A stretch of 59,315 nt of DNA from Actinomadura opuntiae (GTDB lineage Bacteria > Actinomycetota > Actinomycetes > Streptosporangiales > Streptosporangiaceae): NCBI RefSeq assembly GCF_030283205.1, contig NZ_JASNWF010000040.1, positions 1 through 59,315 of the forward strand. Direction: 5' to 3'. The notes under the pieces are model-generated. The model had not been told where the DNA came from. It saw only the letters and a program-made list of their open reading frames with translations, and searched no databases. This document shows positions 52,704 through 59,315 of this stretch, piece after piece. The first letter of the stretch is position 1. Each line of letters begins with the position of its first letter. The translations under genes and the position numbers were made by a program.

Positions 52704-54154
52704 GCGACCCTCCGGAACCGGTCCCCCGCAGCGCGGGGCGGTGGGCGGTGGCGGTCGCGGCGGGCACCCAGATGATGGTCGTCCTCGACACCGCGGTGCT
52801 CGCGATCGCATTGCCGCGCATGGCCGCCGATCTGCACATCCCCACCGGAGCGCTGCCGTGGGTGATGAACGCCTATGCGCTGCCGTTCGCCGCCTTCCTC
52901 CTCCTCGGCGGGCGAATCGCCGACCTCGTCGGCCCGGTCGCCACTCTGCGGATCGGGCTCGCCGTCTTCGCCGCCGCCAGCGCCGGCGCCGGACTGGCTC
53001 CCTCGCTGGGGGTGCTGCTCGCCTGCCGGGGCCTGCAGGGCCTGGGTGGTGCCATGCTGTCCCCCGCCAGCCTGGCGCTGCTCACCCGTTCCACGGCGGC
53101 CGGCACCGAGCGTGAGCGCGCCATCGCCGTGTGGGGGGTGACGGCCTCGGTCGGCGCGTCCGCGTCGGCGCTGTTCGGCGGCCTCCTCACCCAGACCCTG
53201 GGCTGGCGCTGGGTCCTGCTGATCAACGTGGCGATCGCGCCCCTGCTGGCCGCCGCCGGCCGGGGCCTCCCCCGGGACGTCTCCCACGAGAAGCGCCCCG
53301 AAGGGCTCGATCTGGTCGGGATGTCGCTGCTCGTCATCGCCTTCGGGGGGATCGACCTGGCGGCGACCGCCACCGGCGGCGGCTCGCAGCCGCTGCGCAG
53401 TATCCTCGCCGGTGGCGTGGCCGCCGCCGCCCTGGGCGGGCTGGTAATGGCCGAGCGGCGGGTGCGGCATCCGCTTCTGCCGCTCCGGTTGCTGCGTTCG
53501 CCTCGGGTGGCCTATACCAACGCCGCTGCGGTCGCACTGCTGGCGGGCACCGCGGCAACGACGTACTACACGACCCTGTACGCGCAGGACGTCAGCGGTC
53601 TTGCGCCCCTGACCACGGCGGTGTGCATGCTTCCCGCCACCGTGTCGAGCGTGCTGACCGCCCGGGCCGTACCACGACTCGTCGTCGCTGTGGGCACGCG
53701 CAACTGCCGCACCGCCGGTCCGGTGCTCGTCGCGCTCGCCCAGTTGGGGCTCGCCGCCGGCGAACACTCCCACGTGGAGTTCGCCGCGCTCATCCCCTTG
53801 CTGGTCGTGCAGGCGGTCGGCTCGAGCATCTCGGTGATCACGCTGACCTCGTCGGCGACTCGGTCGCTGCCCGCTCACCAGGCGGGACTGGCGGGCGGAC
53901 TGATCACGGTGTCCGGGCAGAGCGGCGCCTCCATCGGGCTCGCGACGCTGACGGGACTGGCGGCGGCGCTCACCGCGACGGTGGACGGTTCAACGGCCGC
54001 CGCCAGGTCGGCCGCCATCGTGGGCCAGGTGACGATCGCCCTTCCGCTGGGCGCCGTCCTGGCCACGGCCGCCGCCCTTCTGGCCAGGCGAATTCCCCCT
54101 GGCGAGGCGGGCTCTCCGCAGGCTGGCGCTCCCGCCGGGGATACCGGACAGTAG
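52700..54154 (+). CDS. MFS transporter, DHA2 (EmrB/QacA) type
   Basis: The 484-residue membrane protein has about 13-14 hydrophobic helices and the DHA2 motif C-like segment AVWGVTASVGASASALFGGL; VVLDTAVLAIALPRMAADL in the first helix is the family signature. DHA2 proteins are usually proton-driven exporters of drugs or metabolites. GTG 52700 overlaps the GH43 stop as GTGA. Placing an exporter inside a glycosidase operon is unusual; it may expel a toxic aglycone released by the rhamnosidases, which is an inference. Confidence 0.9.
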   Translation: MSDPPEPVPRSAGRWAVAVAAGTQMMVVLDTAVLAIALPRMAADLHIPTGALPWVMNAYALPFAAFLLLGGRIADLVGPVATLRIGLAVFAAASAGAGLAPSLGVLLACRGLQGLGGAMLSPASLALLTRSTAAGTERERAIAVWGVTASVGASASALFGGLLTQTLGWRWVLLINVAIAPLLAAAGRGLPRDVSHEKRPEGLDLVGMSLLVIAFGGIDLAATATGGGSQPLRSILAGGVAAAALGGLVMAERRVRHPLLPLRLLRSPRVAYTNAAAVALLAGTAATTYYTTLYAQDVSGLAPLTTAVCMLPATVSSVLTARAVPRLVVAVGTRNCRTAGPVLVALAQLGLAAGEHSHVEFAALIPLLVVQAVGSSISVITLTSSATRSLPAHQAGLAGGLITVSGQSGASIGLATLTGLAAALTATVDGSTAAARSAAIVGQVTIALPLGAVLATAAALLARRIPPGEAGSPQAGAPAGDTGQ

Positions 54155-54167
54155 GCCAACGGGGCGT

Positions 54168-54179
54168 TGAAATGATTCA
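54168..54179. promoter_or_regulatory. TGAA-N4-TTCA site after the MFS gene
   Basis: TGAAATGATTCA matches the arm pattern but has an asymmetric centre. It lies 430 bases before the lipoprotein gene and may be an auxiliary operator for looping. Confidence 0.45.
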
Positions 54180-54368
54180 TCCATCAGCGCCCCCACTTCA
54201 CCGCCGCCTTCGGACGCACCTCCGCGCGGATTCCCGAACGGGACTCCTTCGCGACCTCAGCAGAGCAACTCTCACCAGCAATGAGACCGTTCCGGTCGCG
54301 CCAGCCCGCACCCTCGGTCGTTACTTGGGGGCAACCTATTGACACGACCGAAACGATACGCCATCGTC

Positions 54369-54384
54369 AATGAAAGCTTTCATT
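54369..54384. promoter_or_regulatory. Perfect 16-base palindrome, LacI operator of the second ABC operon
   Basis: AATGAAAGCTTTCATT is exactly self-complementary and is the best site of the family. It matches the site before the LacI gene (57813) at 13 of 16 positions. Confidence 0.8.
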
Positions 54385-54597
54385 AAGAGCCGTGCCGTGC
54401 CTGCCGAGCGCCCGTGCCGGCGGTCCGACGCACCGGACTCCACCGAACCGTCGGCGCCTCCGCGATCCGGCGCGCGGTGACGAGAGCTTCGCCTTCTGCG
54501 GAGCCGGTCCGCCCGTGGCGAGCGGGGGCGTCGCATCACCCGGACATGGCCGGCGTGGTGCCGGAGACGGTCAGGTGACGGTAGAGAGGACAAGACA

Positions 54598-55926
54598 ATG
54601 ACCATAAGGGCCGGACATCGCCGAGGGCGTTCCCTGGCAGCGGTCGCCGCGACCGCCCTGCTCGCCCTCGTGAGCGGCTGTGGAGGTTCCTCCTCCGGCG
54701 GGCACGGCGGCGTCGATGGAAGCAAGATCGTCCTGTCGGTGCAGAACCAGATCGTGCCGCAGTTCCAGCAGTACGCGGCGGCGTACGAGAAGGCCTATCC
54801 GAAGCGGAAGGTCACCGTGCAGTCATTGCCGGACGACGCGACCCAGTACGTCCAGCAGCTGGTCACCGCGCGGCTCGGCAACAAGCTGCCGGACGTGCTG
54901 ATGAACGTCGACTACGCGGCCAACCAGCTCGCCGCCGGCAACGTCACGCTGGACATCTCCGACCGGCTGAAGAAGGGCACCGGCGGGCTGAAGGGCAGCA
55001 GCTTCCTGCCGCAGTTCCTCGGCCAGTACCGGCCGGTCAACCACCCCGACCAGATCACCGGCCTCCCGGTGAGCGCCGACTCAACCACGCTGTTCTACAA
55101 CAAGACCCTCTTCAAGAAGGCCGGCGTCACCGAGTACCCGAAGCCGACCTGGACCTGGGACGACCTCTACCGGGTGGCGACCGAGATCCAGAAGAAGTCG
55201 GGCGGCAAGTTCGCCGGCCTGTTCGCCCCGCTGGGCATCGGTGACCAGGCGGCCGTCTACGCCCCGGTCATCCACGCCTACGGCGGCTACGTCTACGACC
55301 CCAGGACCAAGAAGTCGGGCATCGGCCAGCCGGCCGCCATCCAGGCCTGGACGCAACTGCTCAAGGCCTACGGAACGGCCTCGCCGAAGTACTCGGCCGA
55401 CCTCGGCAGCCAGCCCGTGTTCATGAAGGGGCGCTCTGCCATGGCCTTCTCGGTCCGGGCCACCGTCCCCGCGACCAAAGAGCAGCTCAAGGACGACTGG
55501 GACACCCAGGTGATGCCGAAGATCAATGGCCGGAGCACCGTCGGCGGCGGCTCGTACGGCCTGTCGATCAGCAAGGGCAGCCACAACCAGGACGCCGCCT
55601 GGGCCTTCCTCGCCTGGTTCTACGACCCCAACGGCGGCATGAAGCTCGCGCAGGCCACCGGCCAGGTCGTGCCGCCCACGCAGCAGGGGGTGAACAACGG
55701 CGCCTGGCGTTCGCTGCCGGCGCCTCCCACCAATGAGGAGGCGTTCGCGCAGGACGCCAAGGACGCGTTCCTGCCGCCTCCCCTGCCCGGCAAGGCCCAG
55801 AAGGTGCTCACCGACAGCGTGATCAAGGCGGTGCAGCAGGTGCAGCTCCAGCACCGGCCGGTCGCCGCCGCCTTCGCGGACGCGGAGAAGGCCGTCAACC
55901 AGGCCCTTCAGTCGGCCACGAACTAG
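54598..55926 (+). CDS. Sugar ABC transporter substrate-binding lipoprotein (cluster 2)
   Basis: The 442-residue family 1 solute-binding protein has lipobox LVSGC (C28), then a Gly/Ser linker and the two-lobed domain (ITGLPVSADSTTLFYNKTLF near residue 150). It binds an oligosaccharide outside the membrane. Rhamnosidases, a LacI gene and rhamnose isomerase around it suggest rhamnose-containing sugars. A strong hairpin separates it from the permease genes, which can raise lipoprotein mRNA relative to permease mRNA. Confidence 0.92.
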   Translation: MTIRAGHRRGRSLAAVAATALLALVSGCGGSSSGGHGGVDGSKIVLSVQNQIVPQFQQYAAAYEKAYPKRKVTVQSLPDDATQYVQQLVTARLGNKLPDVLMNVDYAANQLAAGNVTLDISDRLKKGTGGLKGSSFLPQFLGQYRPVNHPDQITGLPVSADSTTLFYNKTLFKKAGVTEYPKPTWTWDDLYRVATEIQKKSGGKFAGLFAPLGIGDQAAVYAPVIHAYGGYVYDPRTKKSGIGQPAAIQAWTQLLKAYGTASPKYSADLGSQPVFMKGRSAMAFSVRATVPATKEQLKDDWDTQVMPKINGRSTVGGGSYGLSISKGSHNQDAAWAFLAWFYDPNGGMKLAQATGQVVPPTQQGVNNGAWRSLPAPPTNEEAFAQDAKDAFLPPPLPGKAQKVLTDSVIKAVQQVQLQHRPVAAAFADAEKAVNQALQSATN

Positions 55927-55932
55927 TCGGTA

Positions 55933-55969
55933 CGTTCCGGGGCCCGTCCTGGTGGCGGGCCCCGGAACG
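55933..55969 (+). terminator. Intra-operon hairpin between lipoprotein and permease genes
   Basis: CGTTCCGGGGCCCG pairs fully with CGGGCCCCGGAACG across a nine-base loop, seven bases after the stop. It probably acts as a partial terminator or 3' stabiliser for the lipoprotein message. Confidence 0.75.
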
Positions 55970-56009
55970 AGGTCGGCCCGCCGGCCGGCGGAGAGAGAAT
56001 GGTGCAGTA

Positions 56010-56960
56010 ATGGCTTCGGCTCTGGACAACCAGCCCGCCCGGCGGACCGTTCCACCGGCGTACGGCTCCCGCCCACGGGCACGCGACCAGCGCGGGCGCC
56101 GGAACACGATCGCGGCGGTGCTCTTCCTGACGCCCAGCATGATCGGGTTCACCCTGTTCGTCATCCTGCCCGCCCTGGGCGCCTTCGCCCTGAGCTTCTT
56201 CGAGTGGGACCTGTTCGGCACGCCCCGATGGGCGGGCCTGGCGAACTTCTCGCGGCTGTTCCAGGATCCGCAGATGTGGACGTCCCTGCGGATCACCGTC
56301 GAGTTCGTCGTGCTCGGCGTCATCCCCACCATCGTGATCGGCTTCGTGCTGGCCGTGCTGATCAACAACCGGATGCGCGGGATCGGCGCGGTCCGCATCC
56401 TGTACTTCGCGCCCATGGTCGCCTCGTCCGCCGTGGCGGCCGTGCTCTGGGCCTACATGTACGACCCGCACGCCGGCATCGCCAACCGCGTGCTCGGCTG
56501 GGTGGGGCTCGGCGGCACCGCCTGGCTGTCCAGCACCACCTGGGCGCTGCCCGCGCTCACCCTGATGATGATCTGGCTGGGCCTCCCCCTGGTGATGATC
56601 CTCTATCTGGCCGGCCTGCAGCGGATACCCGCCGACATCTACGCCGCCGCCGCGCTCGACGGCGCCGGCTGGTGGCGCCGGCTCTGGAGCATCACCTGGC
56701 CCAACGTCCGGGCCACGACCATCCTCGTGGCCACGCTCCAGGTGATCAATTTCGTCAGCAACTCCCTGGAGGTCTCGCTGATGATGACCGACGGCGGGCC
56801 GCTCGGCCACACCCAGACCCTGGCGCTCTACGCCTACAAGACGGCATTCGGCGAGACCGACATGGGCTACGCCAGCGCCCTGTCGCTCTTCCAGCTCGCC
56901 CTGATCGCCCTCATCGTCGGGCTGTTCAAACTCTTCACCCGTCTGCGGAGGTCGGCATGA
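56010..56960 (+). CDS. Sugar ABC transporter permease, MalF type (cluster 2)
   Basis: The 316-residue protein has six predicted transmembrane helices, starting with IAAVLFLTPSMIGFTLFVIL, and the EAA-loop equivalent YAAAALDGAGWWRRL. GGAGAGAG lies upstream of the ATG. It overlaps the next permease gene by four bases. Confidence 0.92.
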   Translation: MASALDNQPARRTVPPAYGSRPRARDQRGRRNTIAAVLFLTPSMIGFTLFVILPALGAFALSFFEWDLFGTPRWAGLANFSRLFQDPQMWTSLRITVEFVVLGVIPTIVIGFVLAVLINNRMRGIGAVRILYFAPMVASSAVAAVLWAYMYDPHAGIANRVLGWVGLGGTAWLSSTTWALPALTLMMIWLGLPLVMILYLAGLQRIPADIYAAAALDGAGWWRRLWSITWPNVRATTILVATLQVINFVSNSLEVSLMMTDGGPLGHTQTLALYAYKTAFGETDMGYASALSLFQLALIALIVGLFKLFTRLRRSA

Positions 56961-57787
56961 TCCGGCGCAAGTCCTGGGCGGCAACGGCGCATTACACCGT
57001 GACCGTCGTGGGCGGTCTCGTCATGGGCCTGCCGCTGTTCTATCTGCTGTCGGCGTCGCTGATGTCGGCGCACGACATCCAGTCCAACCCTCCGCACCTG
57101 CTGCCGCCGACGGTGGTCTGGCACAACTACGTCGACGCCTACCACTTCCTGACCCCGCGAGTGATCGCGAACTCGTTCATCTTCAGCTTCGGCATCCTGC
57201 TCGTCCAGCTCGTCATCACCGTCCCCGCCGGTTTCGCCCTGGCGAAGATCCCCTTCCGGTGGACCGGGGCGGTGCTGGCGGTGATCATCGTGCCGATGTT
57301 CGTGCCGAGCAACATGACGCTGATCCCGCTGTACATCATCACCCACCAGCTGGGGCTGGTGGACACCTACCCCGGCATGATCCTTCCGATCGCCGGCCAG
57401 ACCGCGTTCGCGGTCCTGCTCTTCCGCCAGTTCTTCGTCACCCTCCCGGCCGGGCTGATCGACGCCGCGCACATCGACGGCGCCGGATGGACCCGCACCC
57501 TGCTCTCGATCGCGCTGCCGCTGGCCAAGCCCGCGCTGGCCGCCTATTGCTCGATCAGCTTCCTGACCGCCTGGAACACCTACATCTGGCCCCAGGTGAT
57601 CGCCCCCGACCGCAAGCACGCCGTGATGACCGTCGCCCTGGCGCCGCTCGCGCAGGGCCAGTACACAATGATCTCGCCGAGCATCGGCATGGCCGCGGCG
57701 GCCATCAGCATGCTGCCGGTTCTGGTGGTCTTCGTCGTCTTCCAGCGTTGGTACATCAACGGCGTCGTCGGCACCGGCCTGGAATGA
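56957..57787 (+). CDS. Sugar ABC transporter permease, MalG type (cluster 2)
   Basis: The 276-residue protein has six predicted helices, the EAA loop IDAAHIDGAGWTRTL and the MalG-like C-terminus FQRWYINGVVGTGLE. The ATG overlaps the first permease stop as ATGA. No ATPase gene follows; the next gene is a LacI regulator. Confidence 0.92.
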   Translation: MIRRKSWAATAHYTVTVVGGLVMGLPLFYLLSASLMSAHDIQSNPPHLLPPTVVWHNYVDAYHFLTPRVIANSFIFSFGILLVQLVITVPAGFALAKIPFRWTGAVLAVIIVPMFVPSNMTLIPLYIITHQLGLVDTYPGMILPIAGQTAFAVLLFRQFFVTLPAGLIDAAHIDGAGWTRTLLSIALPLAKPALAAYCSISFLTAWNTYIWPQVIAPDRKHAVMTVALAPLAQGQYTMISPSIGMAAAAISMLPVLVVFVVFQRWYINGVVGTGLE

Positions 57788-57812
57788 ACCACGGCCCGGT
57801 GCGGCACACGTG

Positions 57813-57828
57813 AATGAAATGTTTCAAT
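57813..57828. promoter_or_regulatory. LacI operator before the second LacI gene
   Basis: AATGAAATGTTTCAAT carries the TGAAA/TTTCA arms. It lies 71 bases upstream of the LacI start and 26 after the permease stop, so it suits autoregulation. Confidence 0.7.
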
Positions 57829-57829
57829 A

Positions 57830-57872
57830 GAGCCACCGCCGGTCCCGAGACATCGCGGGCCGGCGGTGGCTC
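57830..57872 (+). terminator. Leader hairpin between operator and LacI gene
   Basis: GAGCCACCGCCGG pairs exactly with CCGGCGGTGGCTC, with an inner CCCG/CGGG pair. It can end transcription of the ABC operon, yet it lies downstream of the operator, inside the probable 5' leader of the LacI mRNA. Confidence 0.7.
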
Positions 57873-57898
57873 CTGGCCCAGAGAAGAAAGCAGAACCG

Positions 57899-58909
57899 AT
57901 GGTCGGTATCAAGGACGTGGCTCGGCATGCCGGCGTCTCCGTGGGCACCGTCTCCAACGTGATCAACCGGCCCGAGATGGTCTCCCCCGAAACGCAGACC
58001 CGGGTCGAGGCGGCCATCAAGATCCTCGGATACGTCCGCAGCGAGTCGGCCCGGCAGTTGCGGGCCGGTCAGAGCCGCGTCATGGCGCTCCTTGTCCTCG
58101 ACATCAGCAACCCCTTCTTCGTGGACATGGCGCGCGGCGCCGAGTCTGCGGCCCGCGAGGCCGGGCTGGTGGTCATGGTGTGCAGCAGCGCCCAGAGCGT
58201 CAGCGAGGAGGTCAGCCACCTGTCTCTCTTCGTCGAGCAGCGCGTCCGCGGCGTCCTGGTCTCCCCAGCTGATCCGACCGGCTCCAGCCTGGAGACGCTC
58301 AAGCAGCAGGACACCCCTTTCGTGCTCGTCGACCGTGTGGCCGGGGAACTGGGAGCATGCTCGGTCTCGGTGGACGACACCGTGGGGGGCGCCCTTGCAG
58401 GCCGTCACCTGGTGGGCGCGGGACACCGCAGCATCGCTTACGTCAGCGGGCCACCCCACCTCCAGCAGGTCAAGGACCGCCGCGAGGGACTCCTTCAGGC
58501 CATCAGCGAGGCCGGGCTGCCGCCCGAGACCTTGGTGGAGATTCCCACCAAGCACCTTGATGTCGCCAATGGACGCGACGCCGCGGCGCGGCTGCTCGGG
58601 CTCGCGCAGCGGCCCACCGCCGTTTTCTGCGCCAACGACCTTCTTGCGCTCGGTGTTCTGCAGGCGGTCTACGCCGCCGGCATCGCCGTCCCCCAGGAGC
58701 TGGCCATCGTCGGATACGACGACATCGAATTCGCCTCCGCGGCCGTCGTTCCCCTGACCTCCGTGCGGCAGCCCGCGTTCGAGATGGGGCGCAGGGCCAC
58801 CGAGTTGTTGATGGAAGAGACTGGCGAACAGGCTGCCGAGCATCGCCACAGGAAAGTCGTCATGCTGCCCGAGTTGGTGGTCCGCGGTTCGAGCTTGTCC
58901 CGTCGCTGA
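57899..58909 (+). CDS. LacI family transcriptional regulator, second
   Basis: The 336-residue protein has the LacI helix-turn-helix (GIKDVARHAGVSVGTVSNVI) and hinge (RSESARQLRAGQSR), then a sugar-binding domain with VMALLVLDISNPFF and LAIVGYDDIEFASAAVVPLT. ATG 57899 is chosen because IKDVA conventionally follows within a few residues of the start. The upstream frame to 57866 overlaps the leader hairpin. Repeated TGAA-N4-TTCA sites across region 5 are its likely targets, with rhamnose or a rhamnosyl sugar as the possible inducer. Confidence 0.93.
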   Translation: MVGIKDVARHAGVSVGTVSNVINRPEMVSPETQTRVEAAIKILGYVRSESARQLRAGQSRVMALLVLDISNPFFVDMARGAESAAREAGLVVMVCSSAQSVSEEVSHLSLFVEQRVRGVLVSPADPTGSSLETLKQQDTPFVLVDRVAGELGACSVSVDDTVGGALAGRHLVGAGHRSIAYVSGPPHLQQVKDRREGLLQAISEAGLPPETLVEIPTKHLDVANGRDAAARLLGLAQRPTAVFCANDLLALGVLQAVYAAGIAVPQELAIVGYDDIEFASAAVVPLTSVRQPAFEMGRRATELLMEETGEQAAEHRHRKVVMLPELVVRGSSLSRR

Positions 58910-58921
58910 GCGAGCGGTCCG

Positions 58922-58956
58922 GGCCGTCGGCCCAGACGACCGTCTGGGGGACGGCC
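58922..58956. terminator. Hairpin between convergent LacI and rhamnose isomerase genes
   Basis: The outer arms GGCCGTC/GACGGCC and inner arms CCCAGACG/CGTCTGGG form a long stem with small bulges. It lies 12 bases after the LacI stop and can serve both genes. Confidence 0.75.
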
Positions 58957-59016
58957 GGGTCAGCGCAGGAACGCGGCGGCGACTCAGGCGTCCACGAGGA
59001 TGTGCAGTCCGGCCGG

Positions 59017-59315
59017 TCAGGCGCCCCAGCCCGCGGCCTGGCCGTCCTTGCGCTCCTCGGCGACGCGCTCGAAGTAGCCGGACGCCTTGTACGCCGCGAC
59101 CGGGTCGGGATGCAGGCCCATCTCCTCGCGCAGCTCCGCCAGCAGCGGCCGCACGTCGGTGTTGTAGGCGTCCATGAACACCGCGTTGGCCCCCAGCACG
59201 TCACCGGACTGCTGCGCGGCGCGCAGCGCGTCGGCGTCCACCAGCAGCGCCTTGGCGGTGGCCTCCTGCACGTTCATCACCGAGCGGATCTGGCCGTGGA
59301 TCTTCGGCTCGATGT
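59017..59315 (-). CDS. rhaI: L-rhamnose isomerase, C-terminal part
   Basis: The gene leaves the window at the right edge; 98 whole C-terminal residues are visible. The segments VMNVQEATAKALLVD, GDVLGANAVFMDAYNTDVRP and PDPVAAYKASGY match what I recall of the end of the Gram-positive/Pseudomonas-type L-rhamnose isomerase (about 385 residues), which converts L-rhamnose to L-rhamnulose in the cytoplasm. Two GH78 rhamnosidase genes and a sugar transporter nearby support this. The identification rests on family memory and context; the catalytic metal site is outside the window. Confidence 0.7.
   Translation of the reverse strand, partial: IEPKIHGQIRSVMNVQEATAKALLVDADALRAAQQSGDVLGANAVFMDAYNTDVRPLLAELREEMGLHPDPVAAYKASGYFERVAEERKDGQAAGWGA

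Larger units (their letters stand above)
54155..54597. other. Control region of the second ABC operon
   Basis: No gene was found in these 443 bases. The region holds two TGAA-N4-TTCA sites (54168-54179 and 54371-54382), and TTGACA at 54339-54344 is a plausible -35 element just before the second site. The lipoprotein gene starts 214 bases after that site, leaving a long untranslated leader. Confidence 0.55.

Noticed and set aside
16042..57828. All AT-rich palindromes as one regulon
   Set aside because: The sites fall into clearly different families: ATT-N-A-N-CATG near the aromatic genes, TTTACCACGTGG at 30056 and TGAA-N4-TTCA after 40 kb.

Overview
The window is GC-rich, densely packed DNA with many GTG and TTG starts, ATGA/GTGA stop-start overlaps, two sugar ABC systems that carry no ATPase of their own, and numerous LacI, GntR, IclR and TetR regulators. 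This is the style of a soil actinomycete; something like Actinomadura, Nonomuraea or Streptomyces is an inference, not proven. No rRNA, tRNA, CRISPR array or intact mobile element was seen.

Region 1 (1-19.6 kb) is an aromatic-catabolism locus. It opens with the tail of a 2-oxoacid dehydrogenase E2 gene and an ACMSD-type amidohydrolase. A GntR/FCD regulator diverges from an operon encoding an FAH-family hydrolase, an amidohydrolase, an aldehyde dehydrogenase and an SDR. A leftward operon encodes a small alpha/beta protein, a signal-less TAXI-like binding protein, a shortened dienelactone hydrolase, a ferredoxin, gentisate dioxygenase, another FAH protein and a salicylate/3-hydroxybenzoate hydroxylase. 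An IclR gene diverges from it. A second leftward operon encodes two cupin/zinc-ribbon proteins related to 3-hydroxyanthranilate dioxygenase and a class II aldolase. A rightward operon encodes FAH, an extradiol dioxygenase and an MhpA-like hydroxylase. Two conserved operator families tie these units together, and a 40-base remnant of the extradiol dioxygenase gene shows that the FAH-dioxygenase block was once duplicated.

Region 2 (19.6-27 kb) starts with an IS3-family remnant and a lincosamide-type nucleotidyltransferase gene, followed by three secreted enzymes (GH16, GH64, GH3) that share four related CBM32 modules. Together these look like a complete extracellular beta-1,3-glucan degradation set.

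Region 3 (27-37 kb) is a LacI-controlled uptake and degradation locus: GH127, LacI, lipoprotein and two permeases, GH39 and GH2. A perfect 28-base palindrome sits between the divergent units. Region 4 (37-39.6 kb) is a gene graveyard: a TetR gene with its DNA-binding core deleted, an intact esterase, an SDR stub and a Baeyer-Villiger-type monooxygenase with a large deletion and frameshifts.

Region 5 (39.8-59.3 kb) is a second glycan locus: esterase, two GH78 alpha-L-rhamnosidases, GH127, a Tat-exported GH71/99-like protein, GH43, an MFS exporter, another ABC system, a LacI regulator and a partial L-rhamnose isomerase. Six sites fitting TGAA-N4-TTCA, one of them with a mismatch, precede most of its units, which predicts a single regulon for rhamnose-containing plant glycans. 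Most of the glycosidases in regions 3 and 5 lack signal peptides, so oligosaccharides are probably imported first and cut inside the cell.
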